Counted from the first letter of the stretch, positions 8,259-16,680 are shown. The stretch is 64,000 nt of DNA from UBA288 sp050178135 (GCA_050178135.1 JBFXGJ010000001.1:62001-126000), one strand, 5' to 3'. A program made the numbers and translations. Notes: a model not told the origin generated them from the letters alone.

Positions 8259-9146
8259 TTACCGGAGAGCATCGCCCCGGCCGATCTCCATCCGGACCCG
8301 TTCGAGGGCCTCGATCCGCTTCTCAAGCGGGGGATGGGTGGCAAAGAGTTCGGCCAGGGTCGACCCGGTGACCGGCAGGATATAGAACGCACTCGCTCCC
8401 TCTACCTGGCGTCGGCGTTCTTCGGGTGCCGCCGCAATTCGACCGTTGATCTTCAGGAGTGCCGAGATCAGGGAATCGGGATCGCGCGTGATCAGGGCGC
8501 TCCCCCTGTCCGCCGCAAACTCGCGATACCTCGAGAGGGAGTTCAAGAGTAGGGTCGAGACGACCCAGACGACGATCGCGACGATCCAGGCGATCATCCA
8601 CGGATTGCCCCCGTCACGCCGATCGCCGAGGGAGAGGAAGATCGCGTTGTTCATGATCAGAGAGGCGATCATCGCTACGAACGAAGCGATCGTCATCGTC
8701 AGGATGTCGCGGTTCTTGACGTGCGCGAGCTCGTGGGCGAGCACGGCCTCCAGCTCTCGGCGAGTGAGGAGCCGATGGATCGAGTCGGTAACCGCAACGA
8801 CGGCATGCGAAGGAGACCGTCCGGTGGCAAAGGCATTCGGGATCGGGGAGGGCATGATCGCGACTCGCGGCATCGGGATTCCGGCCTCGGTCGAGAGCCG
8901 CTCGACCGTTGAATGGAGTTCCGGATACTCGTCCCGCTCCACGATTCGTGCCCCGGTGGAGAGGAGGACCAGGCGGTCGGAGAAGAAGTACTGCACGAAC
9001 CCGAGTCCGACGGCAACCAGGACCAGCCATCCGAGTTCGATGCCGAGCGAACGGAGCACCGCGAGGAACGCGAGGTAAACGAGGAGCAGCAGGCCCCCCG
9101 TCAGCCAGACTCGCATCGAAAGCCCGTAATCACGCGGCCATTTCAT
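8259..9146 (-). CDS. htpX: M48 family zinc metalloprotease HtpX
   Basis: A 295-aa membrane protease. Two hydrophobic segments occur near the N-terminus (GGLLLLVYLAFLAVL and LGWLVLVAVGLGFVQYFF). The zinc-binding catalytic motif HELAHVKNRD follows, with the third ligand region (EFAADRGSA) after two more membrane segments. HtpX degrades damaged membrane proteins. The start was placed at ATG 9146 (MKWPRDYG); the open frame runs further upstream to 9308 but that part is not protein-like. The gene faces away from the DUF1917 gene, and the roughly 160 bp between them hold both promoters. Confidence 0.92.
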   Translation of the reverse strand: MKWPRDYGLSMRVWLTGGLLLLVYLAFLAVLRSLGIELGWLVLVAVGLGFVQYFFSDRLVLLSTGARIVERDEYPELHSTVERLSTEAGIPMPRVAIMPSPIPNAFATGRSPSHAVVAVTDSIHRLLTRRELEAVLAHELAHVKNRDILTMTIASFVAMIASLIMNNAIFLSLGDRRDGGNPWMIAWIVAIVVWVVSTLLLNSLSRYREFAADRGSALITRDPDSLISALLKINGRIAAAPEERRRQVEGASAFYILPVTGSTLAELFATHPPLEKRIEALERVRMEIGRGDALR

Positions 9147-9306
9147 GGGAATATGAGGGTCGATCAGCCCCATAAATGGATCGTTCGTGTGCGTTCTATC
9201 CGGCCGTCTCTGGGGATCGAACCCCTCGCTGGTGGTCGTATTGTATCCAACTACCCGGGGTATCCGACATAAACCATTTCTGTCCTCCCCCGTATACCCT
9301 GTATAC

Positions 9307-9957
9307 ATGGACGAGGTCGATCCCGGTTCCCTGGCGGACGTTGCCTACGGCATCTTCGAGCACCTGCTCCACCGGGAACTCCGGGGGAAGGGGCAATCAC
9401 TGTACCTGCTGGTCGAACAGGGCAGGGGTTTTTCCGATGACCTCGCCCGGGTCTTCGGATCCTTTCTCACGGACTACCCTCCGCTTGCAGAGGCCCTCCT
9501 CTCACGTTTCGGTTCGATCGACGAGATACACGGCCTCATGCACGCCGGCGAGGGCGTAATTCCCACCAGAACCACCCAGATGTACTGGGTGGTCGAGGAC
9601 GCCCCAACCGTCCAGCCCACCGCGGTGGACGACGAACTCGCCGGCAAGTGGTTGATCTTCCTGCCGCCCGAAGAGGTGGACCTGATCTGGCGACGGGTGC
9701 GCGACGCAACGGCGTCCGGCCAGCTCGGGATCTCTGCGAAGGTCTCGACGGCAAAGCCGAACCCGGATTCACGCGATACGCGGTACGTCATCTATGTCTA
9801 TACTGCTGACTGGCGTGACGAGGACGGAGTCATGCGTGTGCGCGAGGTACTCCGGTCACTCGGGGTCGAGGACAGGATCGGATACAAGCGAAACCTGGAG
9901 ACGTTCCGCGGTGAATACAGCAAAAAGGGAAAACGGGTTACGTATTACAGCGCATGA
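9307..9957 (+). CDS. DUF1917 (Bles03-like) protein
   Basis: A 216-aa cytoplasmic protein. Residues about 85-216 match the DUF1917 pattern: GKWLIF..., ISAKVSTAKPNP, YVIYVYTADWRDEDGVMRVREVL, and the basic end YSKKGKRVTYYS. The family is related to human Bles03; a phosphothreonine-lyase-like fold has been suggested but the activity is unknown. The first 80 residues are a separate helical region. ATG 9307 was chosen because the upstream in-frame extension to 9187 reads through the promoter region. CATAAA at about 9268-9273 may be its TATA box. Confidence 0.7.
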   Translation: MDEVDPGSLADVAYGIFEHLLHRELRGKGQSLYLLVEQGRGFSDDLARVFGSFLTDYPPLAEALLSRFGSIDEIHGLMHAGEGVIPTRTTQMYWVVEDAPTVQPTAVDDELAGKWLIFLPPEEVDLIWRRVRDATASGQLGISAKVSTAKPNPDSRDTRYVIYVYTADWRDEDGVMRVREVLRSLGVEDRIGYKRNLETFRGEYSKKGKRVTYYSA

Positions 9958-9976
9958 CCACGGGGAGAGAGCCCGC

Positions 9977-10123
9977 TCAGGCCTTGCGCTCCTTGTTCTT
10001 CGGCCGGAGGTTCTGGTACCCGCACTTACGGCAGGAGGTCGCGCGGACTGCGTTGCGCGCATTGCAGCGCATGCAGATCTTGACATTGAGGAGTCGCTCT
10101 TCGGCTTCTGGGAATCGTGCCAT
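9977..10123 (-). CDS. rpl40e: 50S ribosomal protein L40e
   Basis: A 48-aa basic protein starting MARFPEAEERLLNVKICMRC and ending RPKNKERKA. It carries a zinc ribbon with the pairs CMRC and CRKC (C18/C21 and C31/C34). Length and cysteine spacing match archaeal L40e, which in eukaryotes is fused to ubiquitin. It is a component of the large ribosomal subunit. A TATA-like TGTATTATAG lies 28-37 nt upstream of the ATG, so it seems to have its own leaderless transcript behind the long informational operon. Confidence 0.95.
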   Translation of the reverse strand: MARFPEAEERLLNVKICMRCNARNAVRATSCRKCGYQNLRPKNKERKA

Positions 10124-10150
10124 TATCCGTCACCACGTGGTCTTTGAGTC

Positions 10151-10160
10151 TATAATACAG
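10151..10160 (-). promoter_or_regulatory. TATA box for L40e
   Basis: The minus strand reads TGTATTATAG, 28-37 nt before the ATG at 10123. No ribosome site intervenes, as expected for a leaderless mRNA. Confidence 0.5.
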
Positions 10161-10174
10161 GATCCTAGGTCGAC

Positions 10175-10735
10175 TTAACGGTTTTCACCGGGGAACCGAC
10201 CCCGGTACCACTCCTGGAAGGCACTCAGCGCCCGCGATCGATGCGAGATCCGGTTCTTCTCCTCCAGGGACATCTCGGCGAGCGTCTGGCTGCCAGTCTC
10301 GAAGATCGGGTCGTACCCGAACCCTTCGTCCCCCCGGGGTGAGGTCGTGATCGTGCCGTCGAGACGCCCTTCGAAGAGCCGGATCCCGTCTGCATCCACG
10401 AACGCGATCACTGTGACGAAGTGGGCAGTCCGGTCCTTTCTGCTCTCGAGGAGGCGCAGGATGCCGTTGTTGCCGAGGGTTCGAAAGACGTATGCGGCAT
10501 ACGGCCCGGGAAAGCCCGAGAGTGCGTCGATGGTAAATCCCGTATCGTCGACTATCAGGGGGCGCTTGAGAACCCCGTACGCATAACGAGCCTTCTCACG
10601 TGCTATAGGTCCGATCTCGTCGTCACGATACTCGGGGATCTCAAGCGGTACGTGCTCAACGTCGATGGTTCCGGAAAAAAAACCGGCTACTTCTTCGGCT
10701 TTATGCTGGTTACCAGTCACGACAGCAAGTTTCAG
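10175..10735 (-). CDS. rdgB: XTP/dITP diphosphatase (RdgB/HAM1 family)
   Basis: A 186-aa protein with the HAM1 signature: VTGNQHKAEEVAGFF at the N-terminus, IVDDTGFTIDALSGFPGPYAAY in the middle, and GDEGFGYDPIFE / EKNRISHRSRALSAF at the end. It hydrolyses inosine and xanthosine triphosphates to keep them out of DNA and RNA. The only start that fits the family N-terminus (MKLAVVTGN) is a CTG at 10735, which overlaps the kae1-bud32 stop as CTGA and has GGGGGCG 6-7 nt upstream. The longer open frame to 11341 is antisense-like sequence inside kae1-bud32. Confidence 0.87.
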   Translation of the reverse strand: MKLAVVTGNQHKAEEVAGFFSGTIDVEHVPLEIPEYRDDEIGPIAREKARYAYGVLKRPLIVDDTGFTIDALSGFPGPYAAYVFRTLGNNGILRLLESRKDRTAHFVTVIAFVDADGIRLFEGRLDGTITTSPRGDEGFGYDPIFETGSQTLAEMSLEEKNRISHRSRALSAFQEWYRGRFPGENR

Positions 10736-12288
10736 AGGTATCGCCCCCTTTGTCTGATCTCTTCTTCGCGTTCGAGCACCGCGTCGGCGCCGGCGAATGT
10801 CTTCCGATAACCCCGGACGAACGCATCGACGAGGTCGTTCGCCTCCGATACGGCCGCGGTGAGCGATTGGAGAAAGACATGAAGGTCGACACCCCGAGCC
10901 TCGAGCTCTTCGGTCGCCTGTGCCAGGCCGAAGTCGATCACCACCACCTGTCCGTTCCGTACGATCATGTTCGAGCTCGTAAGGTCTCCATGGACGATTC
11001 CGGCGGCGTGCAGGCTTCCCACCGCTTCTCCTGCAGCAAGGAGCCGCTCGGGAGAGAGTCCAGCCTTGAGCACCTCCCCGTGCACCCGTTCCATCACGAT
11101 CGTCGTGCCGTCGATGTCGCGTATGATCGGCGTAGCGACCCCGCTTCGCCGGGCTGCCGAGAGGAGGCGGGCCTCCGAACGCGTCCGTTCGTGACGGAGC
11201 CTCGCGTCGAGTGACGTGGCGCGGTACCGCTTCTCGAGCCGGGACTTGGTCGCGTCGGTCGTGCCGAGGTCGATGACCGCCTCTGCCCCGCGGGGCTCCA
11301 CCCGGAAGAAGGTCTCCGGGCGGTCCTTCCGCCAGGGGCACGGGACCTGGTCGATCCGGTAGTTCGGGTCGACTCGCGATTCAGGGATGGATAGGGTCAT
11401 GCCGCTTGCAAGCTGGAGGCGGCCCGTGTATGCGATCATAGCCCCGTTATCACCGAGATATGCCGGTTCGGGGACGAAGAATCGGGCCCCTCGTTCTTTG
11501 CACATCGTGGCGAGCATCTCCTGGAGCCTGTGGTTTGCACCGACTCCGCCAACCAGAAGGACCTCGTCCTTGCCGGCGTGGGCCAGGGCTCGCTCGGTCA
11601 CCTCCACGCACATCGCGAATGCGGTCTCCTGCAGGCTTCGGCAGACGTCTGCCAGGGGTGCCTTCGAGGCAGAAGCCGCGGTGACGAGCCCCGAGAACGC
11701 GAGGTCCATCCCTTTGACGGTGTACGGCAGGTTGAGCATCTCCCCCTCGTTCGCACGCCTCTCAATCTCGGGTCCCCCCGGGTGCTGCAGCCCCCGTGTT
11801 CGTGCAAATTTGTCGAGAGCATTTCCGAGCCCGATATCCAGGGTCTCGCCGAAGATGCGGTACCTCCCTGCGAGATAACCGATAACCTGGGTGTTGGCAC
11901 CCGAGGCGTACAGGACGATTGGGTCCTCGCACCCGGTCGCGTACCGGCCAATCTCCACGTGTGCCAGGCAGTGGTTCACACCGATGAGTGGCACCTCGAG
12001 GGTGATCGCGAGTGCACGGGCCGCCGTTGCCACCGTCCTGAGGCAGGGGCCGAGTCCCGGCCCCTGAGAGAACGCGATCGCATCCAACCGGTCCCTGCGC
12101 TCGAGGACCGCGATGATCACGTCCCGCATCCGAGATGCGTGGTGCTGCGCTGCCTCTCGTGGGTGGATTCCACCCGCAGGTGGTCGGTACGGATCAGAAC
12201 TGAGAGCGATCAGGCCCTCGTCAAAAAGAGCGGCACTGAGGTTCCACGCAGTGCCTTCGAGGCCGAGTACCGTTCCGGTCGCCGGCAT
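10732..12288 (-). CDS. kae1-bud32: Kae1-Bud32 fusion: tRNA threonylcarbamoyladenosine (t6A) biosynthesis protein
   Basis: The 518-aa protein joins two KEOPS subunits. Residues 1 to about 325 are Kae1: LGLEGTAWNLSAALFD, the metal-site HCLAHVE, YASGANTQV, the long glycine-rich substrate segment and GDNGAMIAYTG. Residues about 330-518 are the Bud32 atypical kinase/ATPase: IVMERVHGEVL, HGDLTSSNMIV (catalytic loop, about 435) and IDFGLAQ (DFG). Together they attach threonylcarbamoyl to A37 of ANN-decoding tRNAs. The fusion is known in several euryarchaea. ATG 12288 (MPATGTVLG) lies 8 nt after the s27ae stop; the open frame to 12324 would overlap s27ae. Confidence 0.95.
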   Translation of the reverse strand: MPATGTVLGLEGTAWNLSAALFDEGLIALSSDPYRPPAGGIHPREAAQHHASRMRDVIIAVLERRDRLDAIAFSQGPGLGPCLRTVATAARALAITLEVPLIGVNHCLAHVEIGRYATGCEDPIVLYASGANTQVIGYLAGRYRIFGETLDIGLGNALDKFARTRGLQHPGGPEIERRANEGEMLNLPYTVKGMDLAFSGLVTAASASKAPLADVCRSLQETAFAMCVEVTERALAHAGKDEVLLVGGVGANHRLQEMLATMCKERGARFFVPEPAYLGDNGAMIAYTGRLQLASGMTLSIPESRVDPNYRIDQVPCPWRKDRPETFFRVEPRGAEAVIDLGTTDATKSRLEKRYRATSLDARLRHERTRSEARLLSAARRSGVATPIIRDIDGTTIVMERVHGEVLKAGLSPERLLAAGEAVGSLHAAGIVHGDLTSSNMIVRNGQVVVIDFGLAQATEELEARGVDLHVFLQSLTAAVSEANDLVDAFVRGYRKTFAGADAVLEREEEIRQRGRYL

Positions 12289-12296
12289 CGATGGGT

Positions 12297-12488
12297 CTAC
12301 TTCTTGAACTCGGTGTAGCCGCAACGGCCGCAGGCGGCCCGGTCCTTGTGTTCCGCCAGGACCACGCCGGTGCCGCAGCGCGGGCAGTAGCGGCGCGTGA
12401 GGGTCGCCTTCTCGCCCTCGACGGAGAAGTAGGCCGACCGCTTGATTGCAACGTTCGCGCCCTTCTTTCCCTTGGCCTGTGCAGCCAT
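12297..12488 (-). CDS. rps27ae: 30S ribosomal protein S27ae
   Basis: A 63-aa basic protein with a C4 zinc ribbon: CPRCG at about 35-39 and CGRCGYTEF near the end. Sequence and size match archaeal S27ae. It starts 2 nt after the s24e stop. Confidence 0.95.
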   Translation of the reverse strand: MAAQAKGKKGANVAIKRSAYFSVEGEKATLTRRYCPRCGTGVVLAEHKDRAACGRCGYTEFKK

Positions 12489-12490
12489 GT

Positions 12491-12784
12491 TCAGGCCTCC
12501 TCTGCAGGCTTCGGCTGCCCGCGGGAGATCAGGTGCTCGGGTTCGGCATGGCTCCGTGCCTCCTCGGTGTCATAGATGCGGAGCATTCCTTGCACCTGTG
12601 TCATGCCGTACTGGGTCGAGAGCGTGTCGAGCACGGCGAGGTTCTCCCCGACGTTCTTCGTGGCGCAGAGCCGCCCAATGATCTCTTTACGTGAAGGCGT
12701 CGGTCCGTCGTGCGTGAGGACGAACCGCAGCTCCCGCCGGCTCAGAAGCTCATTGCGGGTGTCCTGAATGATCTCAACTTCCAT
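12491..12784 (-). CDS. rps24e: 30S ribosomal protein S24e
   Basis: The 97-aa protein shows the S24e core: RNELLSRRELRFVLTHDGPTPSRKEI and then LDTLSTQYGMTQVQGMLRIYD. It is a small-subunit protein, paired with s27ae in the conserved archaeal order spt4-DPCK-s24e-s27ae-kae1. Confidence 0.95.
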   Translation of the reverse strand: MEVEIIQDTRNELLSRRELRFVLTHDGPTPSRKEIIGRLCATKNVGENLAVLDTLSTQYGMTQVQGMLRIYDTEEARSHAEPEHLISRGQPKPAEEA

Positions 12785-12832
12785 CGATATCCTCTAGCTA
12801 TAAGGGTGATGCTCTTATAAAATATGGCCTTA

Positions 12833-13324
12833 TCACGCCTCTTCGAAGAGCTCGAAGAGCGACGCCGCCTGGCGTCTCTGCTGCGCGTCGATCCGCGAGA
12901 CAACGATGCCTTCGCCGGGTTGACCGTAAACGAGGACTGCTCCCTCGGGGGCCGCGAGCGCGAGCGGAACGACCGCCAGGTCCTCTTCCCCATCCACCAC
13001 GATCAGGGTCGGGGTTGACGCGAGTGCGTCCCGAACGGCAAGGGCGAGTTCATCGGTGAGGTATCCCGCCGGGTTCCTGACTCGAATTGTCCGCGCCCCC
13101 GGGATTTTGGCCGGGGGAACCGGCGTATCTCTCGCTGTAAACCCGTCCACCACCGCTACGGAGGGGAAGAGTCCTGCGGAGATCAGGTTATGCGTGACCA
13201 CGTCTCCCACGGAGAGGATGATACTGTTCTGGAGGCAGGCACGCGCCTCGTCTATCGAGGGATACAGACGTCCGTACGGTTCACGGAATGCATCCCTGTG
13301 CTCCTCGGGGAGTCGCTGCATCAC
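12833..13324 (-). CDS. GTP-dependent dephospho-CoA kinase (DUF359)
   Basis: A 163-aa protein with the archaeal DUF359 pattern: PYGRLYPS, SVGDVVTHNL (about 40-49), VVDGFTARD, RVRNPAGYLTDEL, VVDGEEDLAVVPLALAAPEG and VYGQPGEGIVV. This family performs the last step of CoA synthesis in archaea with GTP. The start overlaps the spt4 stop by ATGA (13321-13324). Two ATGs stand in tandem; the first is used here. Confidence 0.9.
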   Translation of the reverse strand: MMQRLPEEHRDAFREPYGRLYPSIDEARACLQNSIILSVGDVVTHNLISAGLFPSVAVVDGFTARDTPVPPAKIPGARTIRVRNPAGYLTDELALAVRDALASTPTLIVVDGEEDLAVVPLALAAPEGAVLVYGQPGEGIVVSRIDAQQRRQAASLFELFEEA

Positions 13325-13530
13325 CGAACCTTCAGGGCGTACCGGCCTGGGAGTGTGATGTTGATCTTTTTGGCCACCTGGGAGTGGCGGGGATCGATCA
13401 CGACGAGGTACCCCGACCAGTCGGTTGAGAGGTTCCCTGTCGAACAGATCACGCAGGTGTCTCCCTCAACCACCCGGTGGCATTCCCGGCAGACCTTTGG
13501 AAGGAGTTTTTCACGCCGACGAACGACCAT
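13321..13530 (-). CDS. spt4: Transcription elongation factor Spt4 (RNA polymerase subunit E'')
   Basis: The 69-aa protein has a zinc-binding pair CRECH...CVIC (about 14-29) followed by the short beta strands WSGYLVVIDP and a basic end. It partners with Spt5 on RNA polymerase to raise processivity. It shares one base with the rpo7 stop and four with the next gene, which is strong coupling. Confidence 0.93.
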   Translation of the reverse strand: MVVRRREKLLPKVCRECHRVVEGDTCVICSTGNLSTDWSGYLVVIDPRHSQVAKKINITLPGRYALKVR

Positions 13531-14111
13531 CAGTGAACACCTCTTCTTTCCTTCTCTTCTCGCTCGTTCCGAAGCTCCTCTTCGAGCCAGAGCTCAGTCC
13601 CCAGGCCAGTCTGTCGCATGGTCAGCCCGATCTTCGAGTCGCGGGGCTCTCGCTCGTTCAGCGAGAGGGTGACGACCCTGACCCGCACGCGTTCCCCGAC
13701 GGCGATGAACCGCCCCGAGTCCTTGCAGATCAGCCGACCATTCATCTCATCGTACGTGATATATTCATCCGAGATCTGGCTGACGTGAAGCATCGCGTCA
13801 ATCGGTCCCAGGCTGATGAAGGAACCGAAGCTCGTGGTCTCGACCACGATCCCTTCGAGCACCTCCTGCAGCGACAGGCGCAGGGCCAGTGCCTCGAATG
13901 TGACGTCGTAGTAGATGGCCCCGTCACCCGGGACCAGCTCTCCATCGCCCACGTCGAGGACCCTCGTCACCGCGATAAAGATCCCGATCTCCTTGTCAAT
14001 GCTTCCCTCGAGCTGCTCCTGCAGCACATCCAGGATCACAAGCTCCAGGTTTTCGCCCAGTCGGTGGGGGGGGACCCGGACCTTGTCCTCGAGCTTCAAT
14101 CGATAGTACAT
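13530..14111 (-). CDS. rpo7: DNA-directed RNA polymerase subunit E' (Rpo7)
   Basis: A 193-aa two-domain protein: the N-terminal RNP-like half (MYYRLKLEDKVRVPPHRLGE, then a run ending GDGAIYYDVTFEAL) and the C-terminal S1 RNA-binding barrel (EGIVVETTSFGSFISLGPID, HVSQISDEYI, KIGLTMRQTGLG). With Rpo4 it forms the polymerase stalk that aids open-complex formation and RNA exit. It is followed directly by spt4. Confidence 0.95.
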   Translation of the reverse strand: MYYRLKLEDKVRVPPHRLGENLELVILDVLQEQLEGSIDKEIGIFIAVTRVLDVGDGELVPGDGAIYYDVTFEALALRLSLQEVLEGIVVETTSFGSFISLGPIDAMLHVSQISDEYITYDEMNGRLICKDSGRFIAVGERVRVRVVTLSLNEREPRDSKIGLTMRQTGLGTELWLEEELRNEREEKERRGVH

Positions 14112-14130
14112 GGCATCTCCTCGTTTCCGC

Positions 14131-14514
14131 TCATCGTCTTTCCAGGGTGATCCGGCGCGGACCCCGCAGGGTCAGTACCGGTACACCGTCCCGGAGCAGG
14201 GCGCGCCTCAGTTCACGATCGCTTGTCGCGACCATACAATCATTTATTCTGGCATACTGGGCGATCCGGTCGTCCACGGTCAGGCCCTCTTCTTCTCCGA
14301 GAGACTCTTCGGAGCACCTGCCGGCGAGCGCGAGACCGAAACGGGCCGCCGCGCCTCGCCGCCCCCTCTGGTGGGCGATGCCCGAGAGTTCGTTCTTCAC
14401 CTCGAGCGGCACGACCGGTTCAAATGCTCCGATCAGTGCCTGCACCTCGGAGAAGAGGTCAACTCCATGTTCGAGGGGTATCATAAGTGCATTCGCATCG
14501 AAGAGCACTCTCAC
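14131..14514 (-). CDS. PIN-domain protein (FCF1/VapC9-like)
   Basis: A 127-aa PIN protein: RVLFDANALMIPLEHGVDLF carries the first acidic residue, VPLEVKNEL the second, and TVDDRIAQYARINDCMVATSDRELRRAL the last acidic cluster. The type that stands between aIF2-gamma and rpo7 in archaea is thought to act in rRNA processing, but this is unproven. It starts with GTG at 14514, overlapping the aIF2-gamma stop as GTGA; the ORF's ATG at 14547 would lie inside aIF2-gamma. Confidence 0.85.
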   Translation of the reverse strand: MRVLFDANALMIPLEHGVDLFSEVQALIGAFEPVVPLEVKNELSGIAHQRGRRGAAARFGLALAGRCSEESLGEEEGLTVDDRIAQYARINDCMVATSDRELRRALLRDGVPVLTLRGPRRITLERR

Positions 14515-15746
14515 TCGGTGAGGATGCCCATCCCGATCAGTCGCCACCGGGCCCCGACCTGCCGGCTGATTGCGATCCGGGCGCCGATGGCTGCGCAGAC
14601 CGGCCGCTTCAGCTGCATATCGACCGTGTCTTTTTTTGATCCTGTGACGACGCCGACGGTGACGGCAGTCCCGACCGAGAGCATCAGGGGTTCGTTGTGC
14701 TTGAGCGGCTCGATCTTGAGCTCACTCGTTGCACCGACGACCCGCTCCATCAGGGTTACCCGGAAACGGATCCGGTCCCAGACGGGAGGGAGCGAGCCCG
14801 GGTATCCGGCCACCTGGCCGGCGACTGCATCGGACTTGGTCAGGGCCGGATCAAGCTTGGTCGCGACACCGAGCAGTCCACCAGGGGTTGCATCCGTGAT
14901 CTTCTTGTGGCCCATATTGATCGAGGTGATCTTGGTCGTGATCGGTTCCCACCGGGTCCGCCCTTCGGTGTGGGTCTGGCGCCCGGGCCGTACCTCGATC
15001 TCGTCCCCCTCGTGAAGCACTCCCTGGACGAGTGAGCCGCCAATCACCCCTCCCTTGATATCCTTCCAGGACGCGCCGGGCTTATTGATATCGAACGACC
15101 TGGCGACCAGCATGATCGGCGCTGCCTCAGGATCCCGTTCAGGGACCGGGATCGTCTCATTCAGGGCTTCAATCAGGAACCCGACATTGATCCCCTTCTG
15201 TGCCGAGAGGGGGATGATCGGTGCTCCCTCGGCGATGGTGCCCCGGACGAACTCTCGAATCTGCTGATAATGCTCAAGAGCGACCTTCTGCGAGACCACG
15301 TCGATCTTATTCTGGACGATCACGATCCGCCGGATCCCCACAAGCTGGAGCGCCATCAGGTGCTCCTTTGTCTGTGGTTGGGGGCACTGCTCGTTCGCCG
15401 AGATCACGAGCATTGCTCCGTCCATCAGCGCCGAACCAGAGAGCATGGTTGCCATCAGGGTCTCGTGTCCCGGGGCGTCGACGAACGAGACGGAGCGGAA
15501 CGGTTCCGCCGGCCCTCCGCAGATCGGGCAGGTCTCCGAGGTCGTCAGGGCAGTGCTGCCCTCGCACTGCTGGCAGCGATAGAATGTGGCATCGGCATAT
15601 CCGAGCCTGATTGAGATCCCCCGTTTGATCTCTTCCGAGTGGCGATCGGTCCACGTGCCCGTCAGAGAATTGACAAGCGTGGTCTTTCCGTGGTCCACAT
15701 GCCCCACGACTCCGATATTCACGCTCGGGATGGTCACGTCATCCAA
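14511..15746 (-). CDS. eif2g: Translation initiation factor aIF2, gamma subunit
   Basis: A 411-aa GTPase: G1 GHVDHGKTTL (15-24), switch I region RGISIRLGYA, a zinc knuckle CQQC...CPIC (about 58-77), G3 DAPGHE, G4 QNKID, then domains II and III ending RLIGMGILTE. It delivers initiator tRNA to the 30S subunit. It is the first gene of the nine-gene informational operon. AAGGAGGT lies about 10 nt before the ATG, and a TATA-like ATAAGTA stands near 15786. Confidence 0.96.
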   Translation of the reverse strand: MDDVTIPSVNIGVVGHVDHGKTTLVNSLTGTWTDRHSEEIKRGISIRLGYADATFYRCQQCEGSTALTTSETCPICGGPAEPFRSVSFVDAPGHETLMATMLSGSALMDGAMLVISANEQCPQPQTKEHLMALQLVGIRRIVIVQNKIDVVSQKVALEHYQQIREFVRGTIAEGAPIIPLSAQKGINVGFLIEALNETIPVPERDPEAAPIMLVARSFDINKPGASWKDIKGGVIGGSLVQGVLHEGDEIEVRPGRQTHTEGRTRWEPITTKITSINMGHKKITDATPGGLLGVATKLDPALTKSDAVAGQVAGYPGSLPPVWDRIRFRVTLMERVVGATSELKIEPLKHNEPLMLSVGTAVTVGVVTGSKKDTVDMQLKRPVCAAIGARIAISRQVGARWRLIGMGILTE

Positions 15747-15887
15747 AAGTCCTCGAACCTCCTTAATGTATACAGAGCGATCCTACTTATACATGTGGTG
15801 TGGGGCATTACCGTGGTCCGATCTGCGGAAAAATGCCCGGATAATGTCGAGAATCGTACAAAGTGTTACGTAATTCCAGTAGGGTTC

Positions 15888-15900
15888 GTAATATTTAATA
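15888..15900 (+). promoter_or_regulatory. TATA box of nikR
   Basis: GTAATATTTAATA lies 25-37 nt before the nikR ATG at 15925. The palindrome TTACGTAA sits just upstream (15866-15873) and could be part of an operator. Confidence 0.45.
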
Positions 15901-15924
15901 CTACAATCGGATAAACCGGAGAGT

Positions 15925-16341
15925 ATGGAGACGGAGCTCTCGCGAATCGGAATCTCTCTGCCGAAGAACCTCCTCGATCGTTTTGATGAGATAATCACAG
16001 CCCGTGGCTACTCCTCCCGGTCCGAGGGGATCCGTGATGCAATCCGGAACTACATCACGTATTACCGATGGATGTCCGATGTGAAAGGGGATCGACAGGG
16101 GGTAATTACCATGATCTACGACCACGACCAGCGTGGGCTCCTTCCAACCCTGACCGACATTCAGCACGAGTTCCGCGAGACAATCCAGGCAACACTGCAC
16201 TCGCACGTCACCCAGAACCGGTGCCTGGAGGTGGTACTGGTTCACGGTGACGGAAGCCAGCTCAAGGAGCTCGCCGAGCGCCTGATGTCGCAGAAGGGGG
16301 TCGAGTCGGTTAAGCTGACGACGATTCCCCTCAACGATTGA
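15925..16341 (+). CDS. nikR: Nickel-responsive transcriptional regulator NikR
   Basis: The 138-aa protein joins a ribbon-helix-helix DNA-binding domain (RIGISLPKNLLDRFDEIITARGYSSRSEGIRDAIRNYI, 7-44) to an ACT-like nickel-binding domain. The nickel ligands read as H about 67-69 (YDHD), H92/H94 in ATLHSH and C103 in NRCLEVV, as in E. coli NikR. It represses nickel uptake when nickel is plentiful; methanogens need Ni for F430, CODH and hydrogenases. No nickel transporter lies next to it here, so its targets are elsewhere. Confidence 0.93.
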   Translation: METELSRIGISLPKNLLDRFDEIITARGYSSRSEGIRDAIRNYITYYRWMSDVKGDRQGVITMIYDHDQRGLLPTLTDIQHEFRETIQATLHSHVTQNRCLEVVLVHGDGSQLKELAERLMSQKGVESVKLTTIPLND

Positions 16342-16361
16342 TGGTAACGGGCAGGTCTTAC

Positions 16362-16649
16362 CTACCCGCCGCCCTCGCAACTGTTGTCGATATCCAGCTG
16401 TGACCCGTCATCCCAGATGATGCCCTCCCGTTCCCGTTCGATCTGGGTGGTGATGTCCTCGATGCGCGCCTCTCGCTGTTTATTCACAGCGCCGGCGGGT
16501 GTCAACTGGTCGAGTCGGTACAGCAGTCCTGTCGAGTCGAGGACTGCATACGTCTCCCCGTCAACGGCCTGAAGCGCGGTGACGGTTCCCACAGTCCCGG
16601 TCCCGGAGTAGCGGACCCGGGCACCGACAGCGCACTCATCGGTCAGCAT
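16362..16649 (-). CDS. DUF2098 family protein
   Basis: A 95-aa cytoplasmic protein: an SH3-like beta fold (GARVRYSGTGTVGTVTALQ, YAVLDSTGLLYRLDQL) followed by a charged helix (QREARIEDITTQIERERE). This matches the DUF2098 family of methanogens, whose function is unknown. The gene converges on nikR with a 20-nt gap. Confidence 0.8.
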   Translation of the reverse strand: MLTDECAVGARVRYSGTGTVGTVTALQAVDGETYAVLDSTGLLYRLDQLTPAGAVNKQREARIEDITTQIEREREGIIWDDGSQLDIDNSCEGGG

Positions 16650-16680
16650 GAATCCCTGTGGACCGGTCCAATTGATAAAC

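Noticed and set aside
10735..11341. N-terminal extension of rdgB by about 200 codons (388-aa frame)
   Set aside because: That part overlaps the Bud32 kinase domain in another frame and is Arg/Gly/Pro-rich; the rdgB family starts at KLAVVTGN.
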